From DATCYX01 sp963714425 (lineage in GTDB: Bacteria > Chloroflexota > Anaerolineae > Anaerolineales > UBA4823), in contig CAVQOI010000001.1 in assembly GCA_963714425.1 (NCBI GenBank), positions 248,001 through 312,000 of the forward strand: a DNA stretch of 64,000 nucleotides, read 5' to 3'. The position numbers and the translations under genes are program-made. Position 1 is the stretch's first letter. Each line of letters opens with the position of its first letter. Below the pieces are notes generated by a model, which worked only from the letters and a program-made list of their open reading frames with translations, made no database searches and was not told the DNA's origin. Below are positions 17,475 through 27,840 of the stretch, piece after piece.

Positions 17475-20400
17475 ATGCCGCCAATAAGAAATGAAAAACG
17501 CAAGCATCTAATATTCGATATCCTCTTAGTGTATGTACTGCTGGTGGGGGTGTATTTTCGAATTGTTGGGATAGATTGGGGCGAATACCAATATCTCCAT
17601 CCCGATGAGCGTTTTCTGGTGTGGGTTGGCTCAGATATCCAGCCTATTGGCACGCCAGATGAGGAGATGGGTAGACCGCCATCTGCAGAGCAGATACCCT
17701 GGCGTGGCGCATATCCGGAGGTGTATAAAGACTGTGAGACGTGGGGAGGTTATTTCGACGCTTCGTGCTCGCCGTTAAATCCCAATAACCGCGGTCATGG
17801 TTTTTATGTTTACGGAACGTTTCCGATGTTCATAACCCGGTATGCTGTGGAATGGATTTCCGGGCGCTCCGGGTTTGATGAGATGACCAATGTCGGCAGA
17901 TCGCTCTCAGCACTCGCCGATGTTCTCGTGATTTGGCTAGTCTATGCGATTGCGAGCAGGCTGTATGACCGCAGGGTAGGCTTACTGGCAGCTGCCTTCA
18001 GTGCGGTGACAGTTCTTCAAATCCAGCTCTCGCATTATTTCGCGCCCGATACGTTCCTGAACCTGTTTACTTACCTGGCGATCTATTTTGCCGTGCGTGT
18101 AGCTCGCCAAAGTTGGGCTGAGCGCGAGGAACAGGGTTCCGATGGTGCATCCGAAGAAAATGGCGAGTTCGAACACAGCTTTACGAGTCGGGCTCAGCGT
18201 TTTGCCAGACATCCGTACTTCTATCTGTCCATAGCTTTCGGACTTTCGCTGGGTAGTGCAGTGGCATCCAAGCTAAACGCTTACCCGGTGACCTTCATGC
18301 TCCCGGCTGCATTTGCTCTGACCCTGGTTAACGTACCCGCAGAAAAACGCCTGCGTCGAATTGGGCGGGCTATGATGTACCTCTCGCTGGCTGCGGTTGT
18401 CAGCGTGCTGGCATTCCGCCTCTTTCAACCCTACGCGTTTGCGGGGCCTGGCTTTTTCGGGGTCATGCCGAACCCGCAGTGGGTCAACAATATTCGCGAA
18501 CAGCGTATCCAGGCAGGGGGCGACGTGGATTTTCCCCCAGCTTTGCAGTGGGCGCGCCGCCCGGTTTGGTTTTCCGTTAAGAATCTGGTTCTTTATGGTC
18601 TCGGGTTACCTCTTGGAGTGCTCGCTTGGGGTGGGTTCCTGTGGGCAGGGTGGCAACTTCTGGCAGATAAGAGCCGGGCTCGCCTGGCATTGCACAGGCA
18701 TGGTCTTTTGTGGGCATGGACGGCAGTGTACTTTTTGTGGCAGTCGCTGGCGTTTAACCCGACCATGCGCTACCAGTTGCCGGTTTACCCAGCGCTGGCT
18801 ATTTTCGCTGGGTGGGGAGTGATCGCACTCTATGATAAAAGAAGACCGGTGGAAGGCGAAAGCCGGGATTTAAGCATCCATCGTCGATGGACGGACGCAA
18901 ATGGGCTGCGGAATAGAGTCTTGGCGATCGTCATTGGGGGTGGCGTTCTCCTGTTGACGACGGGCTGGGCGTGGGCGTTCACGCGGATTTATGTACGCCC
19001 AATTACCCGCGTGGAAGCCTCGCGCTGGATCTACCAGAATGTGCCAGGACCGATCAACCTGCACATTGAGACCACAGAGGGAAGCGTCAACCAGCCTGTG
19101 CCGTTTCCTGATTCTTTCGCTATTACGAAATTACAGCCGTTCCTGACGAATTTTAGTCCCCGGCACGATGGTGAGCTCTCAGAGATTTTCATGGCGCACG
19201 TTCTCGACCTGGATGGAGACAATCTGCCGAAAACCCTGGCAGCCTCGATCCGTGTGCCGGGGGGTGAGGAGGTGCGTGGGAGGTTGACATCTGTATTTGA
19301 GGCTGAGACGGATCAGCATGGGATAGGCTACCTCATTAAGCTGGACCGCCCGGTGCAGCTAACCAAGGACGTCCAACACCAGCTTCAGCTGTCTCTCGAG
19401 TCCGAGGATGGCACGTTAACCCTGCTGGGATCTGGTCCGGCGAATGAGAGCTCCTGGGATGACGGGCTTCCATTGCGGTTAGATGGGTATGATGCCTATG
19501 GTGGAATCTACCAGACCGGGTTAAACCTTGAGATGTACTGGGACGACAATTCCGATAAGTTCCAGCGCATTGTTACGATCCTGGACAAGTCCGACTATAT
19601 CTTCTTTTCTTCCAATCGCCAGTGGGGTACGATCCCGCGCTTGCCAGAACGGTATCCACTGAGCTCTGCGTATTATCGCCACCTGCTGGGGTGTCCACCA
19701 GATCGTGATATTGTGTGGTGCTATTCAGTCGCCCAGGTGGGGACGTTCAAAGGAGAGCTGGGTTTTGAGCTGGTCAAAGTATTCGATTCCTCGCCTCGGT
19801 TGGGACCTATAACTATCAACACCCAATTTGCTGAGGAAGCATTCTCAGTCTATGACCATCCCAAGGTGTTGATCTTCCGTAAGACGGCTGAGTATGACCC
19901 AGTGGACATGCGCGCCATCCTGGGTTCGGTAGATTACACCAAGGCGGTCCATGTCACGCCAAGGCGGGCTGGCTCCCAGCCGAAGGATCTTTTGCTGCCA
20001 TCCGGGCGCTGGGCAGAGCAACGCGCCGGGGGTACTTGGTCAGAGCTATTCGATACCCAGGCGCTGCCCAACCGGATTCCGGCGCTGGGTGCTTTGTGGT
20101 GGTATGCGATCCTGGCGATCTTGGGTTGGGTGTGCTACCCGCTGGTGCGCCTGGCTTTGCCAGGACTTGCTGACAGGGGGTTCCCTCTTGCTAGAATTGC
20201 CGGCTTGCTCCTGCTCAGTTACCTAGTTTGGGTAGCAGGCTCGCTGCGTATCCCCTTTACCCGCATCACAATCAGTGCGGTCTTTGGGCTTATTCTGATT
20301 GCCAGCTTGGTGGTAATCGTTCGCCAAAGAGATGATTTCCGTAGGGAATGGCGTGAGCGCTCCCGCTATTACTTGCTGGTGGAAGGGATCTTCCTGGCGT

Positions 20401-22556
20401 TTTTTGTTTTCGATCTATTGATCCGGCTGGCGAACCCTGACCTATGGCACCCCTGGAAGGGCGGCGAGAAGCCCATGGACTTCTCGTATCTCAACGCGGT
20501 ATTAAAGAGCACTACTTTCCCACCATACGATCCATGGTTCGCAGGGGGATATCTGAACTACTATTATTACGGCTTTGTCTTCGTTGGGGTATTGATTAAG
20601 TGGTTGGGGATCGTCCCGGCGATCGCCTATAACCTGGTACTGCCTTCGATCTTTGCCATGATTGCCCTGGGAGCGTTCTCGCTAGGATGGAATTTGTTCA
20701 GTCACAAGCCTGGTGAGGGCAACGATTCCATGCCCAGCACGCATCGACTCTCATCAATTATCCCAAAACTATCGCCTTTTATCCCCGGCATGGCAGCGGC
20801 ATTTGGGGTGGCCTTGTTGGGCAACCTGGGCACGGTGCGTATGATCTTCCAGGGATACCAACGGCTGGTTGCACCAGGGGGGGTCATTGAAGGTGCGAAC
20901 CTGCTGACACGCTGGACCTGGGCACTGCGCGGCTTCGCACGTGTGATTGCAGGTGCTGACCTGCCCTACGCAGTTGGGGATTGGTACTGGATCCCCAGCC
21001 GGGCGATCCCGGCATTGGGTGATGTTGAGCCGATCACAGAGTTTCCATTCTTTACTGTGCTTTACGGTGATCCTCATGCCCACTTGTTTGCTATCCCCAT
21101 CGCCTTGCTGGCGCTAAGCTTTGCCCTGTCCTTCGCATTGGGTCGGTCTCAATGGCGCAAGGCATTCTCGGCTCTCGCAGGTATTGCCTTTGGTAGCATG
21201 GTAATAGGCGCGCTGTACCCGGTCAACTTATCGGATATATATACGTACCTGCCCATTGGGGCTGTGGCAGTGGCATACGGCGTGTGGCGCTCCGCACAAC
21301 CCATGAATAGGCATTGGACAACTCACCTCCCACCGAACAGTATGCGCTTTATACAAGCTTTCCTGGCAATTGGATTGTTGGTACTGCTTTCATTCATCCT
21401 ATACCAGCCATATCGACAATGGTACGGGCAGGCTTATACTTCGGTGGATATCTGGAAAGGCACACACACACCCTTGTGGGCGTATCTGACTCATTGGGGA
21501 TTGTTTCTATTTTTGATTATCTCTTGGATGGTGTGGGAGACGCGCGAGTGGATGGCTTCCACACCAGCGTCTTCGTTGAGCAAGCTAAAGCCTTATATGG
21601 GCCTTATCCAGGGATTTCCGCTTACCATCCTGCTCATTGCTGGAGCGCTGACAATTGGCCTCAAGGTTGGCATCGCCTGGTTCGTTCTCCCACTAGCTGC
21701 ATGGGCAGGTGTGCTCCTGTTACGCCCCGGATTGCCCGACAACAAGCGATTCGTGCTATTCCTCGTGGGCACAGCTCTCATTTTGACCTTGATGGTTGAA
21801 GTGGTCGTTGTACGGGGGGATATTGGGCGCATGAATACCGTCTTCAAATTTTATTTACAGACATGGACAATCCTTGGGGTTTGCGCGGCAGCTGCGTTAG
21901 GCTGGCAGCTCCAGACATTAGCAGAGTGGCGCAAATCCTGGCGTTTATCCTGGCAGTTCGTTCTGGTTGCGCTGGTCTTCGGGGCTTCATTGTTCCCAGT
22001 CTTGGGCGGTATCGCCAAAGTGAGAGACCGTATGACCCTGCTGGCGCCAAACACGCTGGATGGCATGGCATTTATGCAATACGCAGAATATCCGGAAACC
22101 TGGGGAATTATGGATCTGAGCCAGGATTACCACGCAATCCGCTGGATGCAGGAGAATATCCAGGGCTCGCCTGTGATTGTTGAGGCTAACCAGCGCAACC
22201 TTTATCGTTGGGGATCGCGCTTTACGATTTACACTGGTTTGCCCGGTGTGGTTGGATGGGAATGGCACCAGCAGCAGCAGCGCGCCTCGCTGCCTGGAAA
22301 CAGGGTGAGCGAACGCATCGCCGAGATTGAGAATTTCTACATCACCACCGATCTGCAGCTTGCGAGTGATTTCCTGCGCAAGTACGAAGTGCGCTACATT
22401 ATCCTGGGACAGCAGGAGCGCGGGCTCTATTCCGGCGAACAAGGCGAGCAGGTACAAGGTCTGGCAAAATTCCCAGCAGCAGAGGGGGTCTTGTGGCGCA
22501 CGGTATACCAAGAAGGCGATACAATCATCTATGAAGTAATCGAGGCAACCGAATAA
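17475..22556 (+). CDS. GT39-like domain fused to Chlor_Arch_YYY (DUF2298) domain, 1693 aa
   Basis: This 1693-residue integral membrane protein appears to be two enzymes in one chain. Residues 1-500 resemble a PMT/GT39 glycosyltransferase, with the acidic loop LHPDERF near 43 and about ten helices. Residues 510-860 are largely extracytoplasmic. Residues 870-1693 are a complete YYY domain (TIGR03662/DUF2298): GGYLNYYYYGFVFVG near 1030, YGDPHAHLFAIPIA near 1199, NTVFKFYLQTW near 1454, and a C-terminal soluble part with VRYIILGQQERGLY. The same ordered motifs occur in the next gene, showing shared ancestry. The YYY family has no known function. The stop codon is one base before the next start, so coupling is likely. 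Confidence 0.85.
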   Translation: MPPIRNEKRKHLIFDILLVYVLLVGVYFRIVGIDWGEYQYLHPDERFLVWVGSDIQPIGTPDEEMGRPPSAEQIPWRGAYPEVYKDCETWGGYFDASCSPLNPNNRGHGFYVYGTFPMFITRYAVEWISGRSGFDEMTNVGRSLSALADVLVIWLVYAIASRLYDRRVGLLAAAFSAVTVLQIQLSHYFAPDTFLNLFTYLAIYFAVRVARQSWAEREEQGSDGASEENGEFEHSFTSRAQRFARHPYFYLSIAFGLSLGSAVASKLNAYPVTFMLPAAFALTLVNVPAEKRLRRIGRAMMYLSLAAVVSVLAFRLFQPYAFAGPGFFGVMPNPQWVNNIREQRIQAGGDVDFPPALQWARRPVWFSVKNLVLYGLGLPLGVLAWGGFLWAGWQLLADKSRARLALHRHGLLWAWTAVYFLWQSLAFNPTMRYQLPVYPALAIFAGWGVIALYDKRRPVEGESRDLSIHRRWTDANGLRNRVLAIVIGGGVLLLTTGWAWAFTRIYVRPITRVEASRWIYQNVPGPINLHIETTEGSVNQPVPFPDSFAITKLQPFLTNFSPRHDGELSEIFMAHVLDLDGDNLPKTLAASIRVPGGEEVRGRLTSVFEAETDQHGIGYLIKLDRPVQLTKDVQHQLQLSLESEDGTLTLLGSGPANESSWDDGLPLRLDGYDAYGGIYQTGLNLEMYWDDNSDKFQRIVTILDKSDYIFFSSNRQWGTIPRLPERYPLSSAYYRHLLGCPPDRDIVWCYSVAQVGTFKGELGFELVKVFDSSPRLGPITINTQFAEEAFSVYDHPKVLIFRKTAEYDPVDMRAILGSVDYTKAVHVTPRRAGSQPKDLLLPSGRWAEQRAGGTWSELFDTQALPNRIPALGALWWYAILAILGWVCYPLVRLALPGLADRGFPLARIAGLLLLSYLVWVAGSLRIPFTRITISAVFGLILIASLVVIVRQRDDFRREWRERSRYYLLVEGIFLAFFVFDLLIRLANPDLWHPWKGGEKPMDFSYLNAVLKSTTFPPYDPWFAGGYLNYYYYGFVFVGVLIKWLGIVPAIAYNLVLPSIFAMIALGAFSLGWNLFSHKPGEGNDSMPSTHRLSSIIPKLSPFIPGMAAAFGVALLGNLGTVRMIFQGYQRLVAPGGVIEGANLLTRWTWALRGFARVIAGADLPYAVGDWYWIPSRAIPALGDVEPITEFPFFTVLYGDPHAHLFAIPIALLALSFALSFALGRSQWRKAFSALAGIAFGSMVIGALYPVNLSDIYTYLPIGAVAVAYGVWRSAQPMNRHWTTHLPPNSMRFIQAFLAIGLLVLLSFILYQPYRQWYGQAYTSVDIWKGTHTPLWAYLTHWGLFLFLIISWMVWETREWMASTPASSLSKLKPYMGLIQGFPLTILLIAGALTIGLKVGIAWFVLPLAAWAGVLLLRPGLPDNKRFVLFLVGTALILTLMVEVVVVRGDIGRMNTVFKFYLQTWTILGVCAAAALGWQLQTLAEWRKSWRLSWQFVLVALVFGASLFPVLGGIAKVRDRMTLLAPNTLDGMAFMQYAEYPETWGIMDLSQDYHAIRWMQENIQGSPVIVEANQRNLYRWGSRFTIYTGLPGVVGWEWHQQQQRASLPGNRVSERIAEIENFYITTDLQLASDFLRKYEVRYIILGQQERGLYSGEQGEQVQGLAKFPAAEGVLWRTVYQEGDTIIYEVIEATE

Positions 22557-22557
22557 G

Positions 22558-25353
22558 ATGATCTCAGCGATCCTTTGGTACCTGGCGATTTCACTCATCG
22601 GGTGGCTCAGCCTGCCGCTTGTCTTTCGCGTTTTCCCTGCTTTGCCTGACCGTGGTTACGCCTTTGCGCGCACGTGTGGCTTACTCGTGTGGGGTTACGT
22701 GTTCTGGATGCTGGCATCTTTTGGAGTGCTGCGCAATGAGCTGGGTGGTTTGCTGTTTGCTATCCTGGTGTTGATTGCGCTGAGCGGCTGGGCACTGCGC
22801 GAGCGAGGTCTGGACGAACTGGCTAGCTGGCTACGGGAACATCGAAGGCAGGTTATCTTGGTTGAGGTGCTGTTTCTGGTCAGCTTTGCCTGGATGGCGC
22901 TGGTGCGTTCTGCCAACCCGGAAATCCAGGGCACCGAGAAACCCATGGAGCTGGCATTTATCAACGCCATCTTGCACTCTCCAGAGTTCCCTCCGCACGA
23001 TCCATGGCTCTCAGGTTATGCGATTTCCTATTATTACTTTGGATATGTGATGGTTGCCATGCTGGCTCGGCTGACCGGTACGCCGGGCAGCATTGCCTTC
23101 AATCTAGGTGTGACGATGGTATTCGCCCTGAGCGCCGTGGGGGCTTATGGAATTGTCTATAATTTGCTCGCTTCGGCGGCAATCCGGCGTGTGGCTCGAC
23201 GGGGTGGGCAGCTAGCGCTTGGCGCCAGCCGTGGGCTGGCGTTGCTTGGGCCCTTGTTCATACTGCTGGCGGGAAACATGGCGGGTTTCTTGGAAGTGCT
23301 GCATAGCCGAGGCATTTTCTGGCAACAATCGCCAACCGGAGAGCTGACATCGAGTTTCTGGCCCTGGCTGGATCTGCGCGAGCTAAGCCAGCCGCCAGTA
23401 CAGTCGCTCTCGTGGAATCCCACGCGTTACTTGTGGTGGTGGCGCGCATCGCGGGTATTGCAAGACTACGATTTCGCCGGTGCCTGGAGAGAGGTCATCG
23501 ACGAGTTTCCCGCGTTTTCATACCTGCTGGCAGACTTACACCCCCATGTGCTCGCAATGCCGTTTGCATTTCTGGCGATGGCTGTGGTGCAGAACCTGGC
23601 GCTGGGCGGGGTAAGCGGCAACTTGAGGTGGTTACGACGCCGGATACGCTCTCGCCACCTTGCCTGGGTGGCGGTCATCGTGTGCCTGGCCGGGCTAGGC
23701 ATCGCAATTTGGGGTGTTGTGGCGGGGGCGTTCGGTCAGGCTGCGTTGGGAGCGCTTGCCTTGCTTGCAGGCGCTTCTCTCTTCGCTATTTTGCCTCCCA
23801 GCACACGAGCCTTAGGGCTGGCTGCCTTTACCCAGGATGAGGAGAGCAGCCTCCTGGTTGGGCCGCAGCTGAACATCAGCTCCCTGGGATTTGCCAGCGC
23901 TGCTCTTTGCCTGGGTGGATTGGGCTTTCTCAACACCTGGGACTTCCCTTTCTATGTGGCATTATTTGGCGGAGCCTATTTTCTGGTGCGTATGCGCGAA
24001 ACAAAAGGCAGATATTGGGAGGTAACCCGCGAGTCTGTCTGGGTGGTCGTGGCGCTGCTGATTGCAGGGATCTTGCTTTACCTTCCGTTTTACTTAGGCT
24101 TCTCTTCGCAAGCGAGTGGCATCCTGCCCAGCCTGGTTTACTTTGCCCGAGGGGTAAACCTGTGGGTCATGTTCGCACCGCTATTTATCCCAATCTTTGT
24201 GTATCTCCTGACGCTATGGAGCGGGCATTCCGGGACCTGGCGCTGGCAGGGATTCGCCATAACGGCAGGATTTATCCTCCTTCTGGGACTGCTCTCTGGG
24301 TTGCTGGCGGCGGCGATTACACTTGTGCCTGCAGTTAGCGGATTATTCCTGGCGAACCTTGCTGCGCCAGGCTTAGGACCGCTTTTGTGGGAATCGATCA
24401 TCCGCCGCTTGAGAAGTCCTGGCGGTTGGATTACACTCCTGCTGCTGTTGGGAGCCGCGCTGGGCTTGATCTTGCGCTGGGTCAGAAGCCAATCACCTGC
24501 ACAAGACAATGCCCCATCTGAGCAGGCACTTGTGAATGGAAAATCCAGACGTACCCGCAGCGCGAGTTCGCCATCAATTGAGCCTTATCCGGTTTCTCCG
24601 CAGGCATACACACTATTGATAATCCTGCTCGGCGGGCTGCTTGTGCTGGGACCGGAGTTTTTCTACTTGCGGGACCTTTTCGGCTGGCGCATCAACACGA
24701 TATTCAAATTCTATTACCAGGCATGGCTCTTGTTGGGAATTGCCGCAGCCTACGCCTCGGCAGTACTCATCATTTCTTTGCGGGGAATTAGGGGACTAGC
24801 CTTCAGCTTGTGCTTGATCCTGGTTATGGCGACCAGCCTTACCTATACAGTGCTGGGGGTCTGGGATAAAACGAATGGTTTCAATCCGCCGACAGGCTTT
24901 ACCCTGGACGGGACGGCACACCTGGTGTCGCAAGCACCTGACGAGATGGCAGCTATTGCCTGGGTAAGCCAGGCGCAGCCGGGTGTGGTAGCAGAAGCGG
25001 TAGGTGGTAGCTATTCGATATTTGGCCGCGTGTCAACGTTAAGCGGGCAGCCAACCGTTCTGGGTTGGGACTTCCATGAGACCCAGTGGCGCGGCGGGGG
25101 TTTGGAGATAGGGACTCGCCAGTCAGATATGATGCAGCTCTACTGCACTCGCAATTGGGATGAGGCTGATCTGATCATCCGCCAGTACCAGATCCGTTAT
25201 ATCATCGTTGGTAGCCTGGAACGCACAGCCTATACTCCCGAGGTCTGCCCCGGTGGGTTGAACGATGCGAAATTCATCCACAACCTGCCCGTGGCTTTCC
25301 AGCAGGGGAATGTAACTGTATACATTACGCCATGGAACCAGGGCGGGGAATGA
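22558..25353 (+). CDS. Chlor_Arch_YYY (DUF2298) membrane protein
   Basis: This 931-residue protein has about 18 hydrophobic segments and is a single-copy member of the YYY family known from Chloroflexi and Archaea. Motifs in order are AISYYYFGYVMVA near 157, LADLHPHVLAMPFA near 325, INTIFKFYYQAW near 711, VLGWDFHETQWRG near 845, and IRYIIVGSLERTAY near 880. Each has a counterpart in the C-terminal half of the preceding gene. A Ser/Arg-rich cytoplasmic linker lies near 650-680. It starts one base after the preceding stop. The family is suspected of polyprenol-linked glycan transfer only because of its company. Confidence 0.85.
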   Translation: MISAILWYLAISLIGWLSLPLVFRVFPALPDRGYAFARTCGLLVWGYVFWMLASFGVLRNELGGLLFAILVLIALSGWALRERGLDELASWLREHRRQVILVEVLFLVSFAWMALVRSANPEIQGTEKPMELAFINAILHSPEFPPHDPWLSGYAISYYYFGYVMVAMLARLTGTPGSIAFNLGVTMVFALSAVGAYGIVYNLLASAAIRRVARRGGQLALGASRGLALLGPLFILLAGNMAGFLEVLHSRGIFWQQSPTGELTSSFWPWLDLRELSQPPVQSLSWNPTRYLWWWRASRVLQDYDFAGAWREVIDEFPAFSYLLADLHPHVLAMPFAFLAMAVVQNLALGGVSGNLRWLRRRIRSRHLAWVAVIVCLAGLGIAIWGVVAGAFGQAALGALALLAGASLFAILPPSTRALGLAAFTQDEESSLLVGPQLNISSLGFASAALCLGGLGFLNTWDFPFYVALFGGAYFLVRMRETKGRYWEVTRESVWVVVALLIAGILLYLPFYLGFSSQASGILPSLVYFARGVNLWVMFAPLFIPIFVYLLTLWSGHSGTWRWQGFAITAGFILLLGLLSGLLAAAITLVPAVSGLFLANLAAPGLGPLLWESIIRRLRSPGGWITLLLLLGAALGLILRWVRSQSPAQDNAPSEQALVNGKSRRTRSASSPSIEPYPVSPQAYTLLIILLGGLLVLGPEFFYLRDLFGWRINTIFKFYYQAWLLLGIAAAYASAVLIISLRGIRGLAFSLCLILVMATSLTYTVLGVWDKTNGFNPPTGFTLDGTAHLVSQAPDEMAAIAWVSQAQPGVVAEAVGGSYSIFGRVSTLSGQPTVLGWDFHETQWRGGGLEIGTRQSDMMQLYCTRNWDEADLIIRQYQIRYIIVGSLERTAYTPEVCPGGLNDAKFIHNLPVAFQQGNVTVYITPWNQGGE

Positions 25354-25381
25354 AAATTGTATATAATTATCCAAAGTATTA

Positions 25382-27142
25382 ATGCTGATGAATAAGCGTA
25401 TCAATCTCGAACAGACCCTCTACGGTATCGCCCTGCTGTTGGCTCTGACATTGCGGCTGCTCAACCTCGGCAGCTTTTCCCTGGCAGAGGGAGAAGCTAG
25501 CCTGGCGCTACAAGCAAGAGAGCTAGCTCAAGGGGGGCGGGTGGGTTTCGGTGATCAGCCAGCCTATACCGCACTCTCCAATCTGACATTCGCCATGACT
25601 GGCAGCAATAATTTTAGCGCTCGCTTCTGGCCGGCGATTGTCGGGGCGGCATTGGCGCTGGTCCCCTATCTCTTCCGGCGCCAGCTCGGGCGCGGGGCGG
25701 CTTTGCTCCTATCCTTTGGACTGGCGCTGGATGCAGGCATGGTGGCGACGGCGCGTCTGGCGCAAGGACCTGCCATGGCTCTGACCTTCACACTGTTTGC
25801 GCTGGGTCTGGCAGGTTCAGGACAAGCCTGGCTGGCGGGTATTTTTGCCGGCATGGCGCTGCTTTCAGGTCCAACGATGTGGCCAGGGCTGCTGGGTCTT
25901 GGGATTGCATCTGGATTATCCTGGCTTGTCTCGAGGCGTGGGACTGAGTCCTTTGGGGTGGAGGAGAAGGAACTCATTGCCTTTGATCGTTGGGAAGCGC
26001 AATATCTTCGCAAAATGTTGATTGGAGCTGTGGCAACCATACTCGTTGCGGGCACGCTCTTCTTCCGAGCTCCGCAAGGGTTAAGCGCCTGGCTGGAAGG
26101 TTTGCCTGTTTATCTTTCGGGGTGGGGGATGCCCTCCAATGTGCCTGCCTTACGATTGCTTGTAGCCCTGCCGGTATACCAGCCATTGGCTCTGGTATTT
26201 GCAATTGTCGCAGCTGTTAGTGACTGGTGGCGGGGTAGCCAGATCGCCCGTTTCCTGAGTTTGTGGGCTGTCGCTGCGCTTACTCTGGCATTGGCATACC
26301 CTGCCCGCCAGGTGTCTGACCTGGTCTGGTGCCTGGTACCGCTTTTGGCGCTGGCGTCGTTAGCCATCAACCGTCTGCTAAGGGCGCCTTTGTCTCAGCC
26401 CGTAATCTCATGGGCACAAGCGACTTTGCTCTTCGTGCTAAGCGCATTAGCCTGGCTGAATCTGGTGACCCTGGGGCATTGGGGTCCAGAAGCACCCGAC
26501 TACCTGGTGCGCATCGGGGCGATTGTAGGTGTACTGGCGCTGGGAGCAGTTAGCTCGGTACTACTGGGGCTGGGATGGTCTTGGCAGGCTACCCGGGGAG
26601 GTCTTGTGTTAGGGGTATGTGCTGCATTGGGTGTCTACGGCTTCGCAGGAATGATGTGGTCGACGCAGGAACGCAATCCAGGTCAGTTCGAGTTATGGAG
26701 TGCGGTGCCCTCCAGCGCTGACACGGCATTGCTGGTGCAAACGGTGGCGGAAATTTCGGAGTGGAATACAGGAGAGGCCAATGGCCTGGATGTCACTCTG
26801 GCAGTTGATTCACCGGCGTTGCGCTGGGCGCTGCGTGATATGTCGCAGGTAACGGTAATCCCGGAAGGCGGGCAATTGTCGTTCACGGGCTCGCCCTCGA
26901 TTGTGATCACCCGTCAGGGGATTGAAGAGCCTGGATTGGCAGCGGCATATCGTGGGCAAGATTTTGTCTTACGGGCGTATCCAGGGTGGGAAGGCGCCTT
27001 TCCATCTAATTTCATTAATTGGCTGACCGCTCGCACGGCACCCCAGTTGGAGGTACAGGTGATCTTGTGGGTGCGCAGCGACCTGTTTCCGGGTGGGGCA
27101 GTGCCTGTGAATGGAACCCTCCCAGAGATCAATGGCCCATGA
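25382..27142 (+). CDS. GT39-like membrane glycosyltransferase
   Basis: This 586-residue polytopic protein has about 11 helices in the first 430 residues and a soluble C-terminal domain. The first loop has LAEGEASLALQARELAQGG near residue 35, in the position of the acidic catalytic loop of PMT-type enzymes. The following FSARFWPAIVGAALALVPYL and ARLAQGPAMALTFTLFALGL are typical of GT39 helices. It may be related to the TIGR03663 proteins that accompany YYY proteins, but the HGP signature is not seen. The stop overlaps the cmk start as ATGA, linking the glycan block to cmk. The ATG at 25388 is an alternative start. Confidence 0.75.
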   Translation: MLMNKRINLEQTLYGIALLLALTLRLLNLGSFSLAEGEASLALQARELAQGGRVGFGDQPAYTALSNLTFAMTGSNNFSARFWPAIVGAALALVPYLFRRQLGRGAALLLSFGLALDAGMVATARLAQGPAMALTFTLFALGLAGSGQAWLAGIFAGMALLSGPTMWPGLLGLGIASGLSWLVSRRGTESFGVEEKELIAFDRWEAQYLRKMLIGAVATILVAGTLFFRAPQGLSAWLEGLPVYLSGWGMPSNVPALRLLVALPVYQPLALVFAIVAAVSDWWRGSQIARFLSLWAVAALTLALAYPARQVSDLVWCLVPLLALASLAINRLLRAPLSQPVISWAQATLLFVLSALAWLNLVTLGHWGPEAPDYLVRIGAIVGVLALGAVSSVLLGLGWSWQATRGGLVLGVCAALGVYGFAGMMWSTQERNPGQFELWSAVPSSADTALLVQTVAEISEWNTGEANGLDVTLAVDSPALRWALRDMSQVTVIPEGGQLSFTGSPSIVITRQGIEEPGLAAAYRGQDFVLRAYPGWEGAFPSNFINWLTARTAPQLEVQVILWVRSDLFPGGAVPVNGTLPEINGP

Positions 27143-27840
27143 CGCATCAGGTGCTGGATACGGTCATCGCCATCGATGGTCCAGCGGCTTCTGGGAAGTC
27201 TACCCTTGGAAAGCAGCTGGCGGATAGTATGGGGTACCTCTTTTTCGATACTGGGGTTATGTACCGGGCTGTCACCTGGGCAGCTCTGCAACGCCGAGTT
27301 CCTATTGAAAATGAATCAGGAGTAAGCGAGCTGGCAGAAGGATTGGACATCGACGTCCGACCTGCATCCATACACGATGGTCGCAGCTACGATGTGCGGG
27401 TTGATGGTGAGGACGTAACCTGGGAAATCCGCCGCCCAGAGGTGGAGGCGGATGTCTCAGTCGTTTCAGCGTATATGGGTGTGCGCAGTGCTCTGTCTTC
27501 TCAGCAAAGGCGTATTGGACTTCGTGGAAGGGTTGTGATGGTGGGGCGCGATATCGGCACGGTGATCGTTCCAGAAGCTGTGGTGAAAGTATATTTGGAT
27601 GCATCCGTTGAAGAGCGTGCACGACGCCGCTTTCACGAACTACGCGGGCGCGGGGAACCTGCGGATTACGAAGCTATTTGCGAAGCTGTGCGCCAACGGG
27701 ACCGAATAGACTCGACACGAGATCTCTCCCCCTTACGTCCCGCTGAGGATGCTTTTATTCTCAACAGCGATCGTTTGGACGCCAAACAGGTGTTAAAGCG
27801 TGTTAAAGAACTTATCATCAAATCCGGAATTGAAAGTTGA
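27139..27840 (+). CDS. cmk: cytidylate kinase
   Basis: CMP/dCMP kinase makes CDP from CMP with ATP and recycles CMP released by phospholipid synthesis. The protein is 233 residues, normal length. The P-loop is AIDGPAASGKST near residue 10, followed by FFDTGVMYRAVTW, the CMP-binding domain (about 60-150), GRDIGTVIVPEA near 136, and RDLSPLRPAEDAF near 195. I chose the ATG overlapping the preceding stop; a longer upstream frame of 40 residues lies wholly inside the GT39-like gene and is not conserved. The pairing with plsC-type genes downstream is common in bacteria. Confidence 0.96.
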   Translation: MTHQVLDTVIAIDGPAASGKSTLGKQLADSMGYLFFDTGVMYRAVTWAALQRRVPIENESGVSELAEGLDIDVRPASIHDGRSYDVRVDGEDVTWEIRRPEVEADVSVVSAYMGVRSALSSQQRRIGLRGRVVMVGRDIGTVIVPEAVVKVYLDASVEERARRRFHELRGRGEPADYEAICEAVRQRDRIDSTRDLSPLRPAEDAFILNSDRLDAKQVLKRVKELIIKSGIES

